A DNA stretch of 32,730 nucleotides from Candidatus Doudnabacteria bacterium RIFCSPHIGHO2_01_48_18 (GCA_001777515.1 MFEF01000021.1:1-32730), one strand, 5' to 3'. Positions 17,059 through 25,338 are shown, counted from the first letter of the stretch. A program made the numbers and translations. The notes: generated by a model from the letters alone, not told the origin.

Positions 17059-17904
17059 GTGATTAACATACCCAACCTCTCCAACCTGCCCAACAAGGAA
17101 GATCTGGAGTACAAAGAAAAAACTTTTTTGATCGATGTCCGGGATCAGTTTCATCAGACCTCAAAAAAATGGTATTGGGGGCTCTTGGCCACTATAATCA
17201 TCAGCCTTCCTTTAGGATTTCTGCTGCGCCGTCAACTCGCTTCGTTTATCATCGGCAGACAAGAGCCGATTCCGGTTAACGAGAATCTATACCATGCTTC
17301 AGATCTTAAGGCCGCTGAAGTCGATTTCATTTTTGTAAATCCCGGGCTTGTTTCTGCTTATGCTCACGTATCTAATCCCAACGCTGATCTGTCAGCGCGA
17401 TCGTTCTCATACGAATTCGTTTTCAAAAATTCCAGTGGCTCGGTTATGAAAACCATCCGGGGCGAAAGTTTTTTGCTCCCTGGTGCTAGCCGGTACGTGA
17501 TTTTGCCCGCGGTTACTGTTGCGGAAAATCCAAGCACGATTAATTTTTCAATGAGCAACCCAAGGTGGACTCGCGCTATGATTCCAGATAATCCTGAATT
17601 CACAATTTTGCAACCGAAGTGGGGTGACGCTGATAGCAAGTTTTTTGTGGAAGGTTTGGTAAAAAATCCCTATTCCTTTGTCGTTAAAAAATTGAACCTG
17701 TCCGCGGTTATTTTTGATCAGGCAAACCGTACGCCTTTGGCAGTCAATCACACCGTACTCGACGACCTAGCGCCTTTGGAGAGCCGATATTTTCGTTTAT
17801 TCTGGCCCAAGTCCCAGTCTGATTTATTCGGACAGGTCATGGGCCAGGTTCAGCTCAAAGCGGAAATCAACCCGCTTAACGCCGAATTTGAATTAGCACA
17901 ATGA
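17059..17904 (+). CDS. Single-pass membrane protein of unknown function, upstream of rodA
   Basis: The 281-residue protein has an N-terminal cytoplasmic part (1-37), one membrane helix (about 38-57) and a long extracytoplasmic beta-rich domain. Within that domain, blocks such as YAHVSNPNADLSARSFSYEF and FVEGLVKNPYSFVVKKLNLS resemble FxLYD/late-embryogenesis-like beta sandwiches, which is a weak recollection. No catalytic motif is seen. The GTG start has AGAGGA 9 nt upstream and a consensus-like promoter directly before it. The stop overlaps the rodA ATG (ATGA), which points to a role in envelope or cell-shape work with RodA. Confidence 0.8.
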   Translation: MINIPNLSNLPNKEDLEYKEKTFLIDVRDQFHQTSKKWYWGLLATIIISLPLGFLLRRQLASFIIGRQEPIPVNENLYHASDLKAAEVDFIFVNPGLVSAYAHVSNPNADLSARSFSYEFVFKNSSGSVMKTIRGESFLLPGASRYVILPAVTVAENPSTINFSMSNPRWTRAMIPDNPEFTILQPKWGDADSKFFVEGLVKNPYSFVVKKLNLSAVIFDQANRTPLAVNHTVLDDLAPLESRYFRLFWPKSQSDLFGQVMGQVQLKAEINPLNAEFELAQ

Positions 17905-19004
17905 TTTGGCAGCGGTATTTTCGCGGTTTTGACTGGATATTTTTTACGGCCGCTTTGGTTCTGACAGCGGTCGGGATCATGATGATTTACTCGACAGGAT
18001 TTGCTGCCACTGTCGAGTCTTCGCTTTGGATCAGGCAGCTGGCGGCGCTTGTGATTGGCCTCGCGGGTATGTTTTTTTTCAGCTCGCTTGATTATCGGTT
18101 TTTGCGCAAGAACAGCTCCCTGATATACATTGGCGCCATATTGCTTCTGGGACTTGTTTTGATTATGGGACTCGAGATCCGCGGTTCAAAAAGGTGGTTT
18201 GAACTCGGTCCAGTCAACTTTCAGCCCGCAGAGCTATCCAAGCTGGCACTGATCATTATTTTGGCGAAATATTTTCAAGTCCGTCAGCCGTTTTTGCAGA
18301 AGTTTCGCTATATTATTTTGTCATTTATTTATGTGCTCATTCCGGTGGTTCTGATCATGCTTCAGCCAGACCTTGGTTCAGCTCTGGTGCATCTTGGCAT
18401 TTGGGCCGGTATGCTGCTGATGGCCGGTATCCCGAGACGCTTTTATCTCTATTTATTTTTGACGTTTGTTTTGGTTTCCGGGGGCGCGTGGCAATTTTTA
18501 CTTCAGGATTATCAGAAAGATCGAATCCTGACCTTTGTTGATCCGGCCGCAGATCCGCTTGGCAGGGGATATAATGTTATTCAGTCCATGGTGGCTGTCG
18601 GATCGGGCGGCATTTTTGGCCGGGGTCTTGCCCGCGGCCTGCAGAGCCAGCTCAGGTTCCTGCCGGAGAGACAAACCGATTTCATCTTTGCTTCTACCGT
18701 TGAGGAGCTTGGTTTTTTTGGCGGAACTCTTGTATTGGTTTTTTTGGGAATGGTCGTATTTCGTATTTTGCGGATCGTCAAACGGTCAGAAGACAGTTTT
18801 GGTGCGTACCTCGCTGCTGGCGCTTTTTTTCTGCTTTTGACCCAGATTGTGATCAACGTTGCAATGAATATCGGACTGCTGCCAGTCACTGGCATCACTC
18901 TGCCGTTTCTGTCCTATGGCGGTTCTTCGCTTGTCGCAACCTTTTGGCTCGTGGGCCTCGTAGAGAGCGTGGCGATCCATTCCACGCAGGTGAGATTTCG
19001 ATAA
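17901..19004 (+). CDS. rodA: RodA/FtsW-family peptidoglycan glycosyltransferase
   Basis: This 367-residue SEDS polymerase makes glycan strands from lipid II. About ten hydrophobic segments can be counted. Diagnostic blocks are RGSKRWFELGPVNFQPAELSK, a DPAADPLGRGYNVIQSMVAVGSGG loop, LPERQTDFIFA (the Asp region in the large loop) and VTGITLPFLSYGGSSL near the C-terminus. The overall length and sequence fit RodA better than FtsW, but the two are hard to separate by eye and no partner class B PBP is in the window. Translation is coupled to the upstream membrane protein by an ATGA overlap. Confidence 0.9.
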   Translation: MIWQRYFRGFDWIFFTAALVLTAVGIMMIYSTGFAATVESSLWIRQLAALVIGLAGMFFFSSLDYRFLRKNSSLIYIGAILLLGLVLIMGLEIRGSKRWFELGPVNFQPAELSKLALIIILAKYFQVRQPFLQKFRYIILSFIYVLIPVVLIMLQPDLGSALVHLGIWAGMLLMAGIPRRFYLYLFLTFVLVSGGAWQFLLQDYQKDRILTFVDPAADPLGRGYNVIQSMVAVGSGGIFGRGLARGLQSQLRFLPERQTDFIFASTVEELGFFGGTLVLVFLGMVVFRILRIVKRSEDSFGAYLAAGAFFLLLTQIVINVAMNIGLLPVTGITLPFLSYGGSSLVATFWLVGLVESVAIHSTQVRFR

Positions 19005-19011
19005 CCGCCCA

Positions 19012-19040
19012 TTGCAATGCGAAGAAAATTGGTGTATAAT
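19012..19040 (+). promoter_or_regulatory. Promoter for zinc-ribbon gene
   Basis: TTGCAA (19012-19017), a 17-nt spacer and a perfect TATAAT (19035-19040). The predicted start near 19047 gives a leader of about 13 nt holding AGGAGAG. Confidence 0.75.
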
Positions 19041-19059
19041 ATTGGTAGGAGAGCGATCC

Positions 19060-19416
19060 ATGCGAGAAACACACTTTCAAAAAATGATAGAACTCCTGGC
19101 CCTCGTATTGCATTGTCCCATTTGCTCGGCAAAATACAATGCCGAGAACACCAATGTCATTGAAACTAAGGCCGTGGACAAGGGTGAAGAGTCTTCCATG
19201 CTGGTTCACACTGACTGTGAGCGCTGCAAAAGCTCGGTGGTGTTCAGTATCTCCATGGATGGTCCGGAAATTTTCTCCGTAGGTATGGTTACAGACCTGA
19301 CGAGTGCTGACGCGGCTAGGTTTCGCGACGCCAATCAGATTACTGTGGACGAGGTCATGGAATTTCATGACTTTTTGGAGAATTTTGACGGTAATTTTGA
19401 AAAAGTCCTGCGTTAA
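19060..19416 (+). CDS. Putative zinc-ribbon protein, function unknown
   Basis: From the ATG at 19060 the protein has 118 residues. An AGGAGAG site ends 6 nt before that ATG, so an upstream reading from 19012 is rejected. Two CxxC knuckles, CPIC (19-22) and CERC (53-56), would bind one zinc and bracket a short beta region (TNVIETKAVDKGEESSMLVHTD). The remainder (MVTDLTSADAARF, then VDEVMEFHDFLENFDGNF) is acidic and helical. I recognise no family. It has its own strong promoter and probably its own weak terminator at 19441-19461, so it is likely monocistronic. Confidence 0.8.
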   Translation: MRETHFQKMIELLALVLHCPICSAKYNAENTNVIETKAVDKGEESSMLVHTDCERCKSSVVFSISMDGPEIFSVGMVTDLTSADAARFRDANQITVDEVMEFHDFLENFDGNFEKVLR

Positions 19417-19440
19417 TTTGTTCTACTGATCTCATACTAT

Positions 19441-19461
19441 AGCGCTTGACGGGCGCTTTTT
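19441..19461 (+). terminator. Short terminator whose loop holds the rplY -35
   Basis: AGCGC (19441-19445) pairs with GCGCT (19453-19457), extended by two T-G wobbles, and is followed by TTTTT. The loop contains TTGAC, the -35 of the next promoter. The stem is short, so efficiency is uncertain. Confidence 0.5.
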
Positions 19462-19474
19462 AATTTGGTATTAT
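19446..19474 (+). promoter_or_regulatory. rplY promoter, predicting a leaderless mRNA
   Basis: TTGACG (19446-19451), a 17-nt spacer and TATTAT (19469-19474). The usual start distance puts the transcript start at about 19481-19485, at or just before the ATG at 19485. No Shine-Dalgarno is present; only T-rich sequence precedes the ATG. Confidence 0.7.
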
Positions 19475-19484
19475 TTTTTTTACT

Positions 19485-20180
19485 ATGGAATACGCAATAC
19501 AAGCCCAAGCCCGAACAGTTTTGGGCAAACAGAATAGCAAACTTCGCAAGCAGGGGATTATCCCGGCGATTTTGTACGGCCGCGGCAAGCAGTCGCAGGC
19601 GATTCAGGTTTCCTCAAAACAGTTTGACAAAATATACAGACAGGCCGGGGAGAATACTCTCGTCAACCTCAAGATTGACGGCGGCAAAGAAACCAAGGTT
19701 CTCATTCATGACGTCGCGAAGCACTACATGAAAAATGAGGCGGTTCATGTTGATTTTTACGAGGTAGATTTAACCAAAAAAATTCACGCCAAAGTGCCGT
19801 TGGAATTTGTTGGGCTTGCTCCGGCGGTCAAAGAACTGGGTGGTATTTTCATGAAAATCGTGACTGAGGTTGAGGTAGAAAGCCTTCCTTCTGATCTGCC
19901 GCATAAGATCGAGATCAATGTCGAATCGCTCAAGACTTTTGAAGACGCAATCCGCATTTCTGACATCAAGGTAAAAGGCGATGTTAAGATTTTGGGCAAC
20001 GCTGAAGACATGATTGCGTCAGTGCAGGCGCCGCGAACTGAAGAAGAGCTTGCCTCACTGGAACAGTCAACCGCGGAGGCGGAAAAAGCAGCAGTTGAAG
20101 CTTTGACAAAAGAACCTGAAGCAGCCGCCGGGGAAGAGGGCGCAGAAGACGCGGAAAAGCCAGAGCCTAAAAAGGAATAA
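19485..20180 (+). CDS. rplY: 50S ribosomal protein bL25 (CTC/TL5 type)
   Basis: bL25 binds 5S rRNA. The 231-residue long form has an N-terminal L25 domain (about 1-92; RTVLGKQNSKLRKQGIIPAILYG). A TL5-type beta domain follows (about 95-185; VPLEFVGLAPAVKELGGIF, DLPHKIEINVESL). Last comes an acidic Glu/Ala-rich tail (about 186-231), common in CTC-type proteins. The start ATG has no ribosome binding site and lies within about 4 nt of the predicted transcription start. The DUF3048 gene follows after 5 nt, but an intrinsic terminator sits inside that gene's first codons. Confidence 0.95.
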   Translation: MEYAIQAQARTVLGKQNSKLRKQGIIPAILYGRGKQSQAIQVSSKQFDKIYRQAGENTLVNLKIDGGKETKVLIHDVAKHYMKNEAVHVDFYEVDLTKKIHAKVPLEFVGLAPAVKELGGIFMKIVTEVEVESLPSDLPHKIEINVESLKTFEDAIRISDIKVKGDVKILGNAEDMIASVQAPRTEEELASLEQSTAEAEKAAVEALTKEPEAAAGEEGAEDAEKPEPKKE

Positions 20181-20185
20181 TTCTT

Positions 20186-21184
20186 GTGAGAAAAGCGATT
20201 ACCGCAATAGTAATAATCGCGGCAGCAGTTACAGGGTACGTCATCTCGTACCCTGTTTTTAACAACGGCGAAAAATTGGGGGGCGGTAAACAGATCGCGG
20301 GCGAGCAAGATCCCAAGCAAACGCAAAACGGGCCGTTTGTTGCCGTGATTTACGATAATGACCCGAATGCCAGGCCGCAGTTTGGGCTATCAGAAGCAAG
20401 CATTGTATTCGAGACCGTAGCCGAGGGCGGCATCACTCGCATGCTCGCCTTTTTCGACAAACACCAAAAGATCACGAAGATTGGACCAGTGCGCTCGGCC
20501 AGGCCGTATTTTGTGGATTGGGCCAGGGGCTTTGGCAGTGCACTCGCGCATTCTGGGGGATCAAGAGAAGCGCTGGCGCAAATCTCTTCACTCGGGAATG
20601 CTTTCCATGATATTAATGAATTTTTCAATGAACACACTTTCAGGCGAGATACCAGAAGGACAGCACCTCACAATCTTTTTACATCTTCAGATCTGCTGCA
20701 GAGCTTTGCGAGTGGCAAAGCCTGGCCGCTTGAAATGCAGATCTCGCCTTGGGCGGTGAGTGACGAAAAGGCGGGCGAGAATGTGCAAACCACAGCCACA
20801 AGCATCCGCGTTGATTTCAGCTATCCGCAGTTCGTAGCCAGCTACCAGTATGACGTGACAAATAAAAACTATATTCGATCGCTTGGCGGGAGGCCTGACA
20901 AGGACGCGATCAACGGCCAGCAGATAACGGCCAAGAATGTGGTGATTTTATACACGACAAGCTCGGTCATTGACCCCAAGCTTCTAACTGTGGATTTGAT
21001 CACGTCTGGAAGCGGCAGGGCGATGGTCTTTACGAACGGCAAGGTCATGCAGGCCCGCTGGCAGAAAAGCGGTAGCGCAGGCGAGCTCAAGATCGTTGAT
21101 GCTGATGGTTCAAGCGTGGTCATAGGCCATGGTCCAACCTGGATCGAGGTCATCGACCAGAACGCCGCCGCAAGCTGGAAATAA
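20186..21184 (+). CDS. DUF3048 domain-containing exported protein
   Basis: This 332-residue protein of the YerB/DUF3048 family is of unknown biochemical function, probably a lipoprotein-like or membrane-tethered envelope protein. A hydrophobic N-terminus (about 4-24) is followed by a short linker. The family blocks then follow: VIYDNDPNARPQFGLSEASIVFE, GGITRMLAFF, IGPVRSARPYFVDWA, AHSGGSREAL, and at the end the second DUF3048 domain (VVILYTTSS, GRAMVFTNGK, GPTWIEVI). GTG 20186 is chosen because AAGGA lies about 9 nt upstream (overlapping the rplY stop) and the signal segment follows at once. Codons 16-25 contain a complete intrinsic terminator, which should lower expression. Confidence 0.88.
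   Translation: MRKAITAIVIIAAAVTGYVISYPVFNNGEKLGGGKQIAGEQDPKQTQNGPFVAVIYDNDPNARPQFGLSEASIVFETVAEGGITRMLAFFDKHQKITKIGPVRSARPYFVDWARGFGSALAHSGGSREALAQISSLGNAFHDINEFFNEHTFRRDTRRTAPHNLFTSSDLLQSFASGKAWPLEMQISPWAVSDEKAGENVQTTATSIRVDFSYPQFVASYQYDVTNKNYIRSLGGRPDKDAINGQQITAKNVVILYTTSSVIDPKLLTVDLITSGSGRAMVFTNGKVMQARWQKSGSAGELKIVDADGSSVVIGHGPTWIEVIDQNAAASWK
20231..20261 (+). terminator. Perfect terminator hairpin within DUF3048 coding start
   Basis: ACAGGGTACG (20231-20240) and CGTACCCTGT (20247-20256) form a perfect 10-bp stem with a 6-nt loop, followed by TTTT after the last stem T. It lies 45 nt into the coding region of the DUF3048 gene and 50 nt after the rplY stop, where an rplY terminator would be expected. 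Confidence 0.85.
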
Positions 21185-21219
21185 TCTATTTTTTTCGTTA
21201 GAATACGGATAGCAGTAAG

Positions 21220-21242
21220 GCAGTCGTGCTGACTGCTTTTTT
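21220..21242 (+). terminator. Terminator between DUF3048 gene and purA
   Basis: GCAGTC (21220-21225), loop GTGCT, GACTGC (21231-21236), then TTTTTT. A TAGAAT at 21199-21204 could be a purA -10. In that case the hairpin would lie in the purA leader and could act as an attenuator. Confidence 0.75.
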
Positions 21243-21268
21243 GATGAATTTTCTTGAGGAGGAAAAAT

Positions 21269-22582
21269 ATGAAACGGAACTTGGCTGTAGTTGGATTGCA
21301 GCGAGGCGACGAAGGAAAAGGCAAGCTCGTGGATTTGCTGTCTCAGGGGTTTGATTGCGTGGTTCGCTATCAGGGCGGACACAACGCTGGGCATACAGTG
21401 CGTATCGGACTCCAGATTCATAAGCTGCACTTGATCCCGTCCGGTATTTTTCGGTTCCGAACACAGTGCGTCATCGGCGGCGGAGTGGTTCTCGACCCCA
21501 CAGCTTTTATGGAAGAGGCGGACAAGCTTCAAATGCTGGATCTCACTGGAAGGTTGTTTGTTTCCGACAGGGCGCATTTGATAATGCCCTGGCATCCCAA
21601 AATCGAAAAAGCTCAGGCCGTGCATTACGGACAGGGTAAAGTTGGAACCACTCAGCGCGGCATTGGTCCGGCTTATGAGGACAAAGCGGGCCGTCGCGGC
21701 TTTCGCGCAGTTGATATTCTCAATGGTGAGAAATTTGAGGAAAGGGTTTACGACGAATGGCCAAAAAGGAACAAACAGCTTTATGGTCATGAGGTCAGTG
21801 AGCCGGAGTTACAGCGCTTTCTGGTTTCTGCCCGCAAACTCGCTCCCTTCATTTACGACACGCGTGTTCTGCTCAACAGGATAATCAGGCAGGAGAAAAG
21901 CGTATTGTTTGAGGGTGCTCAGGCATTTGGACTTGATCTGGATCACGGCGTTTATCCCTATGTCACTTCTTCCAATCCCACTGTCGGCGGGATATCTACA
22001 GGCACGGGCGTGGCAGCTAAATACATTCACAGCGTGCTGGGCGTTGTCAAAGCATACAAGACCAGCGTCGGGGGCGGGTATTTTCTCACGATTGATGCGG
22101 GGGAGGACGGCCGGCATATGTATCAGGCTGGGGAAGAGGTCGGTACCAGCACGGGCAGGGATCGCGATTGTGGCTGGTTTGACGCAGTGGAAGTCAGGGA
22201 CGCGGTAATGATCAACGGCGTGGACGCGTTGGCAGTGATGAAGCTTGATGTTCTGACGGGTCTTTCGAAAATTCGTATCTGCACGCATTATATGCTGGAC
22301 GGCAAGGCAATTTATCACACTCCGGCGGACGCTGATGCTCTGGCCCGGTGTGTTCCATTCTACGTTGTTTTGCCGGGATGGACAGAGAATATCAGCAGCG
22401 TCAGATCTTTCCCTGACCTGCCGAGGAACGCACAGGAGTTTCTGCTCCGGCTGCAGGACATCTGCGAAGTGCCGATCAAAATTATCTCAGTCGGCCCGGA
22501 GCGAAATCAGACTACCATGATTTCCAACGTCGCCGAAATGGAATGGATGGACCGTCTCGCGGAAACCTCGGTGGTCGTTTAG
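21269..22582 (+). CDS. purA: Adenylosuccinate synthetase
   Basis: PurA makes adenylosuccinate from IMP, aspartate and GTP, the first step from IMP to AMP. The ATG at 21269 is chosen over an in-frame TTG at 21254 because GAGGAGG (21256-21262) is a strong ribosome binding site for it. The protein has 437 residues, with GDEGKGK (13-19, Asp catalytic), GGHNAGHT (36-43, catalytic His41), VGTTQRGIGPAYEDKAGRRG and STGRDRDCGWFDAVEVRDA. Position 12, usually Trp in the QWGDEGKGK motif, is Arg here. No purB is present in the window. It converges on guaA, across a large hairpin. Confidence 0.96.
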   Translation: MKRNLAVVGLQRGDEGKGKLVDLLSQGFDCVVRYQGGHNAGHTVRIGLQIHKLHLIPSGIFRFRTQCVIGGGVVLDPTAFMEEADKLQMLDLTGRLFVSDRAHLIMPWHPKIEKAQAVHYGQGKVGTTQRGIGPAYEDKAGRRGFRAVDILNGEKFEERVYDEWPKRNKQLYGHEVSEPELQRFLVSARKLAPFIYDTRVLLNRIIRQEKSVLFEGAQAFGLDLDHGVYPYVTSSNPTVGGISTGTGVAAKYIHSVLGVVKAYKTSVGGGYFLTIDAGEDGRHMYQAGEEVGTSTGRDRDCGWFDAVEVRDAVMINGVDALAVMKLDVLTGLSKIRICTHYMLDGKAIYHTPADADALARCVPFYVVLPGWTENISSVRSFPDLPRNAQEFLLRLQDICEVPIKIISVGPERNQTTMISNVAEMEWMDRLAETSVVV

Positions 22583-22596
22583 TCGCTGTTTTCTAT

Positions 22597-22658
22597 ATAT
22601 CCTCCAGAATAAAATTGTCGCAGAGCGCGCGACAATCAATTCTGGAGGATATTTTTTC
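22597..22658 (+). terminator. Large two-part hairpin terminator after purA
   Basis: ATATCCTCCAGAAT (22597-22610) pairs perfectly with ATTCTGGAGGATAT (22639-22652). Inside, TTGTCGC (22615-22621) pairs with GCGACAA (22629-22635). TTTTTT overlaps the end of the stem (22652-22657). The stem is much longer than needed for termination. It separates convergent purA and guaA. Confidence 0.8.
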
Positions 22659-22685
22659 ACTCGACGGTGGCGGCAACGCGGTTAT

Positions 22686-24212
22686 TTATTCCCACTCGAC
22701 TGTAGCCGGGGGTTTGGAAGTTATGTCATAGACAACTCTATTTATTCCTGGGACTTCGTTGGTGATGCGCACGGAGATTTGTTCCAGCAAGGAATAGGGG
22801 AGGTGCACCCAATCAGCAGTCAGGAATTCAGCGGTTTCAATTGCTCTGAGAATGATCGGCTGGCCATAGGTTCTGGAATCTCCCGCGACTCCAACCGATC
22901 TGATATCGGGCAGGGCAACGAAATAAAAAAATTGCGAATTTTTGATAAACGAAGTTTTTTCCATTTCCTCGCTTACTATCTGATCAGCGTGGCGCAGAGT
23001 ATTAAGTTTTTTTTCGGTAACTTCGCCGATGATTCGGACAGCTAGCCCTGGCCCAGGAAAAGGCATGCGGTAGGTTATTTTTTTCGGCAAACCGAGTTCG
23101 TCGCCGACCTTTCTCACCTCATATTTATAAAGATCGCGCAATGGTTCTATCAGTTTGAAACCAAATTTTTCTGGCAGCCCACCGACATTGTGGTGGGATT
23201 TGATGACCGCTGTATGTTTTCCGCCTGAACTAAAACCCGAACTTACTACGTCTGTGTAAAGAGTGCCTTGTACTAACCATTTAACCTCACCAATTTTTTT
23301 GGCTTCCCGTTCAAAGATTTTTATAAATAAGCCGCCAATAGTTTTTCGTTTTTTTTCCGGATCAGTAATGCCTCTCAGGCTTTTTATAAATTCTTTTTTT
23401 GCATCGATTATTTTCAAATTCATCTTCATATGAGATTTGAAAGTTTTCCTCAAATTCTCAGTCTCTCCGCTGCGCATGAGGCCGGTATCGACATAAATGC
23501 AGGTCAGATTTTTTCCAATTGCCCGATGGACCATGGTGGCGGCGATAGCCGAATCCACCCCTCCGGAAAGCGCACAGACGGCCTTGGATTTTCCGATTTG
23601 TTTTTTTATTTGCGAAATCGAATCTTTGATGAAATTTTGCATTGACCAATCACGTTTTGCCTTGCAAATTCGTAAAAAGTTTTCTAGGATTTTTTTACCG
23701 TTCGTAGTATGAACTACTTCCGGATGAAATTGAATTCCATAAATTTTGTGTTTTTCGTCAGCCATGGCCGCGATCGGACAGTTTAGGGAACTGGCGATTT
23801 TCACAAAATTTTTCGGGAGCCTTACGACCTGATCACCATGCGACATCCATGTTAATTGAACGCTATTTAGACCCGAGAACAGGGGAGACTTTTTAGTGAT
23901 TTTTATGGACGTTGGTCCGTATTCTCGCTTCGAGCCGGCTTTGACCTTGCCTGTCAGTTCAAAAGCCGTGAGCTGCATGCCATAGCAGATTCCTAGGATC
24001 GGAATGCCAAGCGTGTAGATTTTTTTATCGACGCGCAGCGCGTCACTGTCGGAAAGGTTTTGCGGCCCGCCGGAGAGAATGATGCCCTCCGCAGTTTTCA
24101 ATTTGTCGAGCGAAATATTTGGTGCGACCAGCTCGGCAAAAACACCCAGCTCGCGGATGCGGCGGGTGATGAGGTGGGAATATTGAGAACCGAAATCGAG
24201 AACAAAAATCAT
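22686..24212 (-). CDS. guaA: GMP synthase (glutamine-hydrolysing)
   Basis: GuaA converts XMP to GMP with glutamine and ATP. The 508-residue protein is complete. The class I glutaminase domain has Cys76 in GICYGMQ and His163/Glu165 in QFHPEV. The ATP pyrophosphatase P-loop is SGGVDS (216-221). The dimerisation domain ends KPPATVEWE, the family terminus. It forms a minus-strand cluster with guaB and an adenosine-deaminase-like gene, giving the IMP to XMP to GMP route. The ATG has no Shine-Dalgarno. The preceding 74 nt are an A/T-rich repeat tract. Confidence 0.97.
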   Translation of the reverse strand: MIFVLDFGSQYSHLITRRIRELGVFAELVAPNISLDKLKTAEGIILSGGPQNLSDSDALRVDKKIYTLGIPILGICYGMQLTAFELTGKVKAGSKREYGPTSIKITKKSPLFSGLNSVQLTWMSHGDQVVRLPKNFVKIASSLNCPIAAMADEKHKIYGIQFHPEVVHTTNGKKILENFLRICKAKRDWSMQNFIKDSISQIKKQIGKSKAVCALSGGVDSAIAATMVHRAIGKNLTCIYVDTGLMRSGETENLRKTFKSHMKMNLKIIDAKKEFIKSLRGITDPEKKRKTIGGLFIKIFEREAKKIGEVKWLVQGTLYTDVVSSGFSSGGKHTAVIKSHHNVGGLPEKFGFKLIEPLRDLYKYEVRKVGDELGLPKKITYRMPFPGPGLAVRIIGEVTEKKLNTLRHADQIVSEEMEKTSFIKNSQFFYFVALPDIRSVGVAGDSRTYGQPIILRAIETAEFLTADWVHLPYSLLEQISVRITNEVPGINRVVYDITSKPPATVEWE

Positions 24213-24286
24213 GGAGAATTTCTAATTACCTAATTGATCTAATTTCTAAATAAGCACCAATGTCTAATTTGGGAAATTGGGATTGA
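24213..24286. repeat. AT-rich ATTAGAAATTAG-type tract
   Basis: Read on the minus strand, the tract repeats TTAGAAATTAG, AATTAGACATTGG and AATTAGGTAATTAG-like units between the adenosine deaminase-like gene and guaA. It has no clear promoter or ribosome binding site. The same style of sequence appears translated inside prmC. Confidence 0.6.
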
Positions 24287-25273
24287 TCAATTTATGAATG
24301 TGGCCTCAAACGCCCATTTGGTGCACTGGGCAACCTCTTTGCTCGAGAGGATTTTATTTTTGATCAAAAATTCCTGCTCTTTATGGATGTTGGTGCGGTA
24401 CATTTCCGGGCCATCGGTGTTGATCGTAAATCTGACCTTGTAGCGTTTGAATGTGCGAACGATGGTTTTTAGTTCAGCGGCATTTTTTACCACGCTGTTT
24501 CTAAGGTTTGAGGTCGGACAAATCTCGAGAACGATTTTTTGTTTGACGATCGCTTTCATAAGCTTTGGATCGCGAGCGGCCATAACTCCATGGCCGATCC
24601 GGTCCGGTTTTATTTCCGCAACCACGTAGCGCATTTCCTCCAGGTCGCCTTCTTCTCCAGTGTGTATAGTTACGCCCAGGCCGGCTTTTTTTGCTCTAGC
24701 GAACAGTGGCGCATGTTCCCTCATGGAAAAAGTTTTTTTCTGAGGTCCCGCAAGATCTATTCCGATGATGCCATTTTTGTATTTTATCGCTTTTCGGACA
24801 ATGATTTCGTTCTGCTGATACGTCAATGTGCGGTCAATCATCAATATGATCCCAGCGCGGACCTGGGGATATTCCAGAAGAGCCTTATCGAGTCCCCACA
24901 CTGCTGATAGGATGATATGGTCGAGGTCGCGTTCGCCGCCGCGATTTCTTTTCATCGGGTTAAAGCGCAGTTCCTGAAGCACCAGGTTATTTTTTCGATA
25001 ACCCCCGCTGATGATGCTTTTCACTGATTCTTCGACTGCCTCAGGCGAGGATTGAATAAGCTCGGTCCAGTGGTAGAAATTTTTATCAAGATCAGTAACG
25101 CTGCGGTTTTTCTCGCCCGGATCGACTGTGATCATATCTTCAAACTCCCAGTAATTTTTTGTGGGGAGTTTTATCCCTTGGCGGTGGGCGATGGACCAGA
25201 GAATCGGCGGGTCAACAGCCGCGCCAAGATGGGTATGAAGTTCGGCTCTCGGGATTTCGGTTTTTTTCGGCAT
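24287..25273 (-). CDS. Adenosine deaminase-like protein
   Basis: This 328-residue amidohydrolase of the adenosine/AMP deaminase family probably converts adenosine (or a related adenine compound) to inosine. The metal and catalytic residues are visible: HTH (13-15), His204 and Glu207 in IHTGEEG, His228 in RIGHGV, CPTSNLRN, and Asp287 in INTDGPE. In classical adenosine deaminases the last motif is NTDDP; here the second Asp is Gly and is followed by Pro-Glu, so the substrate may differ. It lies between guaB and guaA, consistent with purine salvage feeding IMP-related pools. No Shine-Dalgarno is seen before the ATG. Confidence 0.85.
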   Translation of the reverse strand: MPKKTEIPRAELHTHLGAAVDPPILWSIAHRQGIKLPTKNYWEFEDMITVDPGEKNRSVTDLDKNFYHWTELIQSSPEAVEESVKSIISGGYRKNNLVLQELRFNPMKRNRGGERDLDHIILSAVWGLDKALLEYPQVRAGIILMIDRTLTYQQNEIIVRKAIKYKNGIIGIDLAGPQKKTFSMREHAPLFARAKKAGLGVTIHTGEEGDLEEMRYVVAEIKPDRIGHGVMAARDPKLMKAIVKQKIVLEICPTSNLRNSVVKNAAELKTIVRTFKRYKVRFTINTDGPEMYRTNIHKEQEFLIKNKILSSKEVAQCTKWAFEATFIN

Positions 25274-25338
25274 TTGAGTAAATTAAAAATTTTAAAATTT
25301 TACACTGTCACTTTGATCTTTGATATTTACATTTTTCA
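25274..25338. repeat. AT-rich tract between guaB and ADA-like gene
   Basis: On the minus strand it reads as A-rich units (AAATATCAAAGATCAAAGTGAC, then TGTAAAATTTTAAAATTTTT). It holds no recognisable promoter, operator or ribosome binding site. It looks like another member of the low-complexity intergenic tracts seen at 16965-17020 and 24213-24286. Confidence 0.5.
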
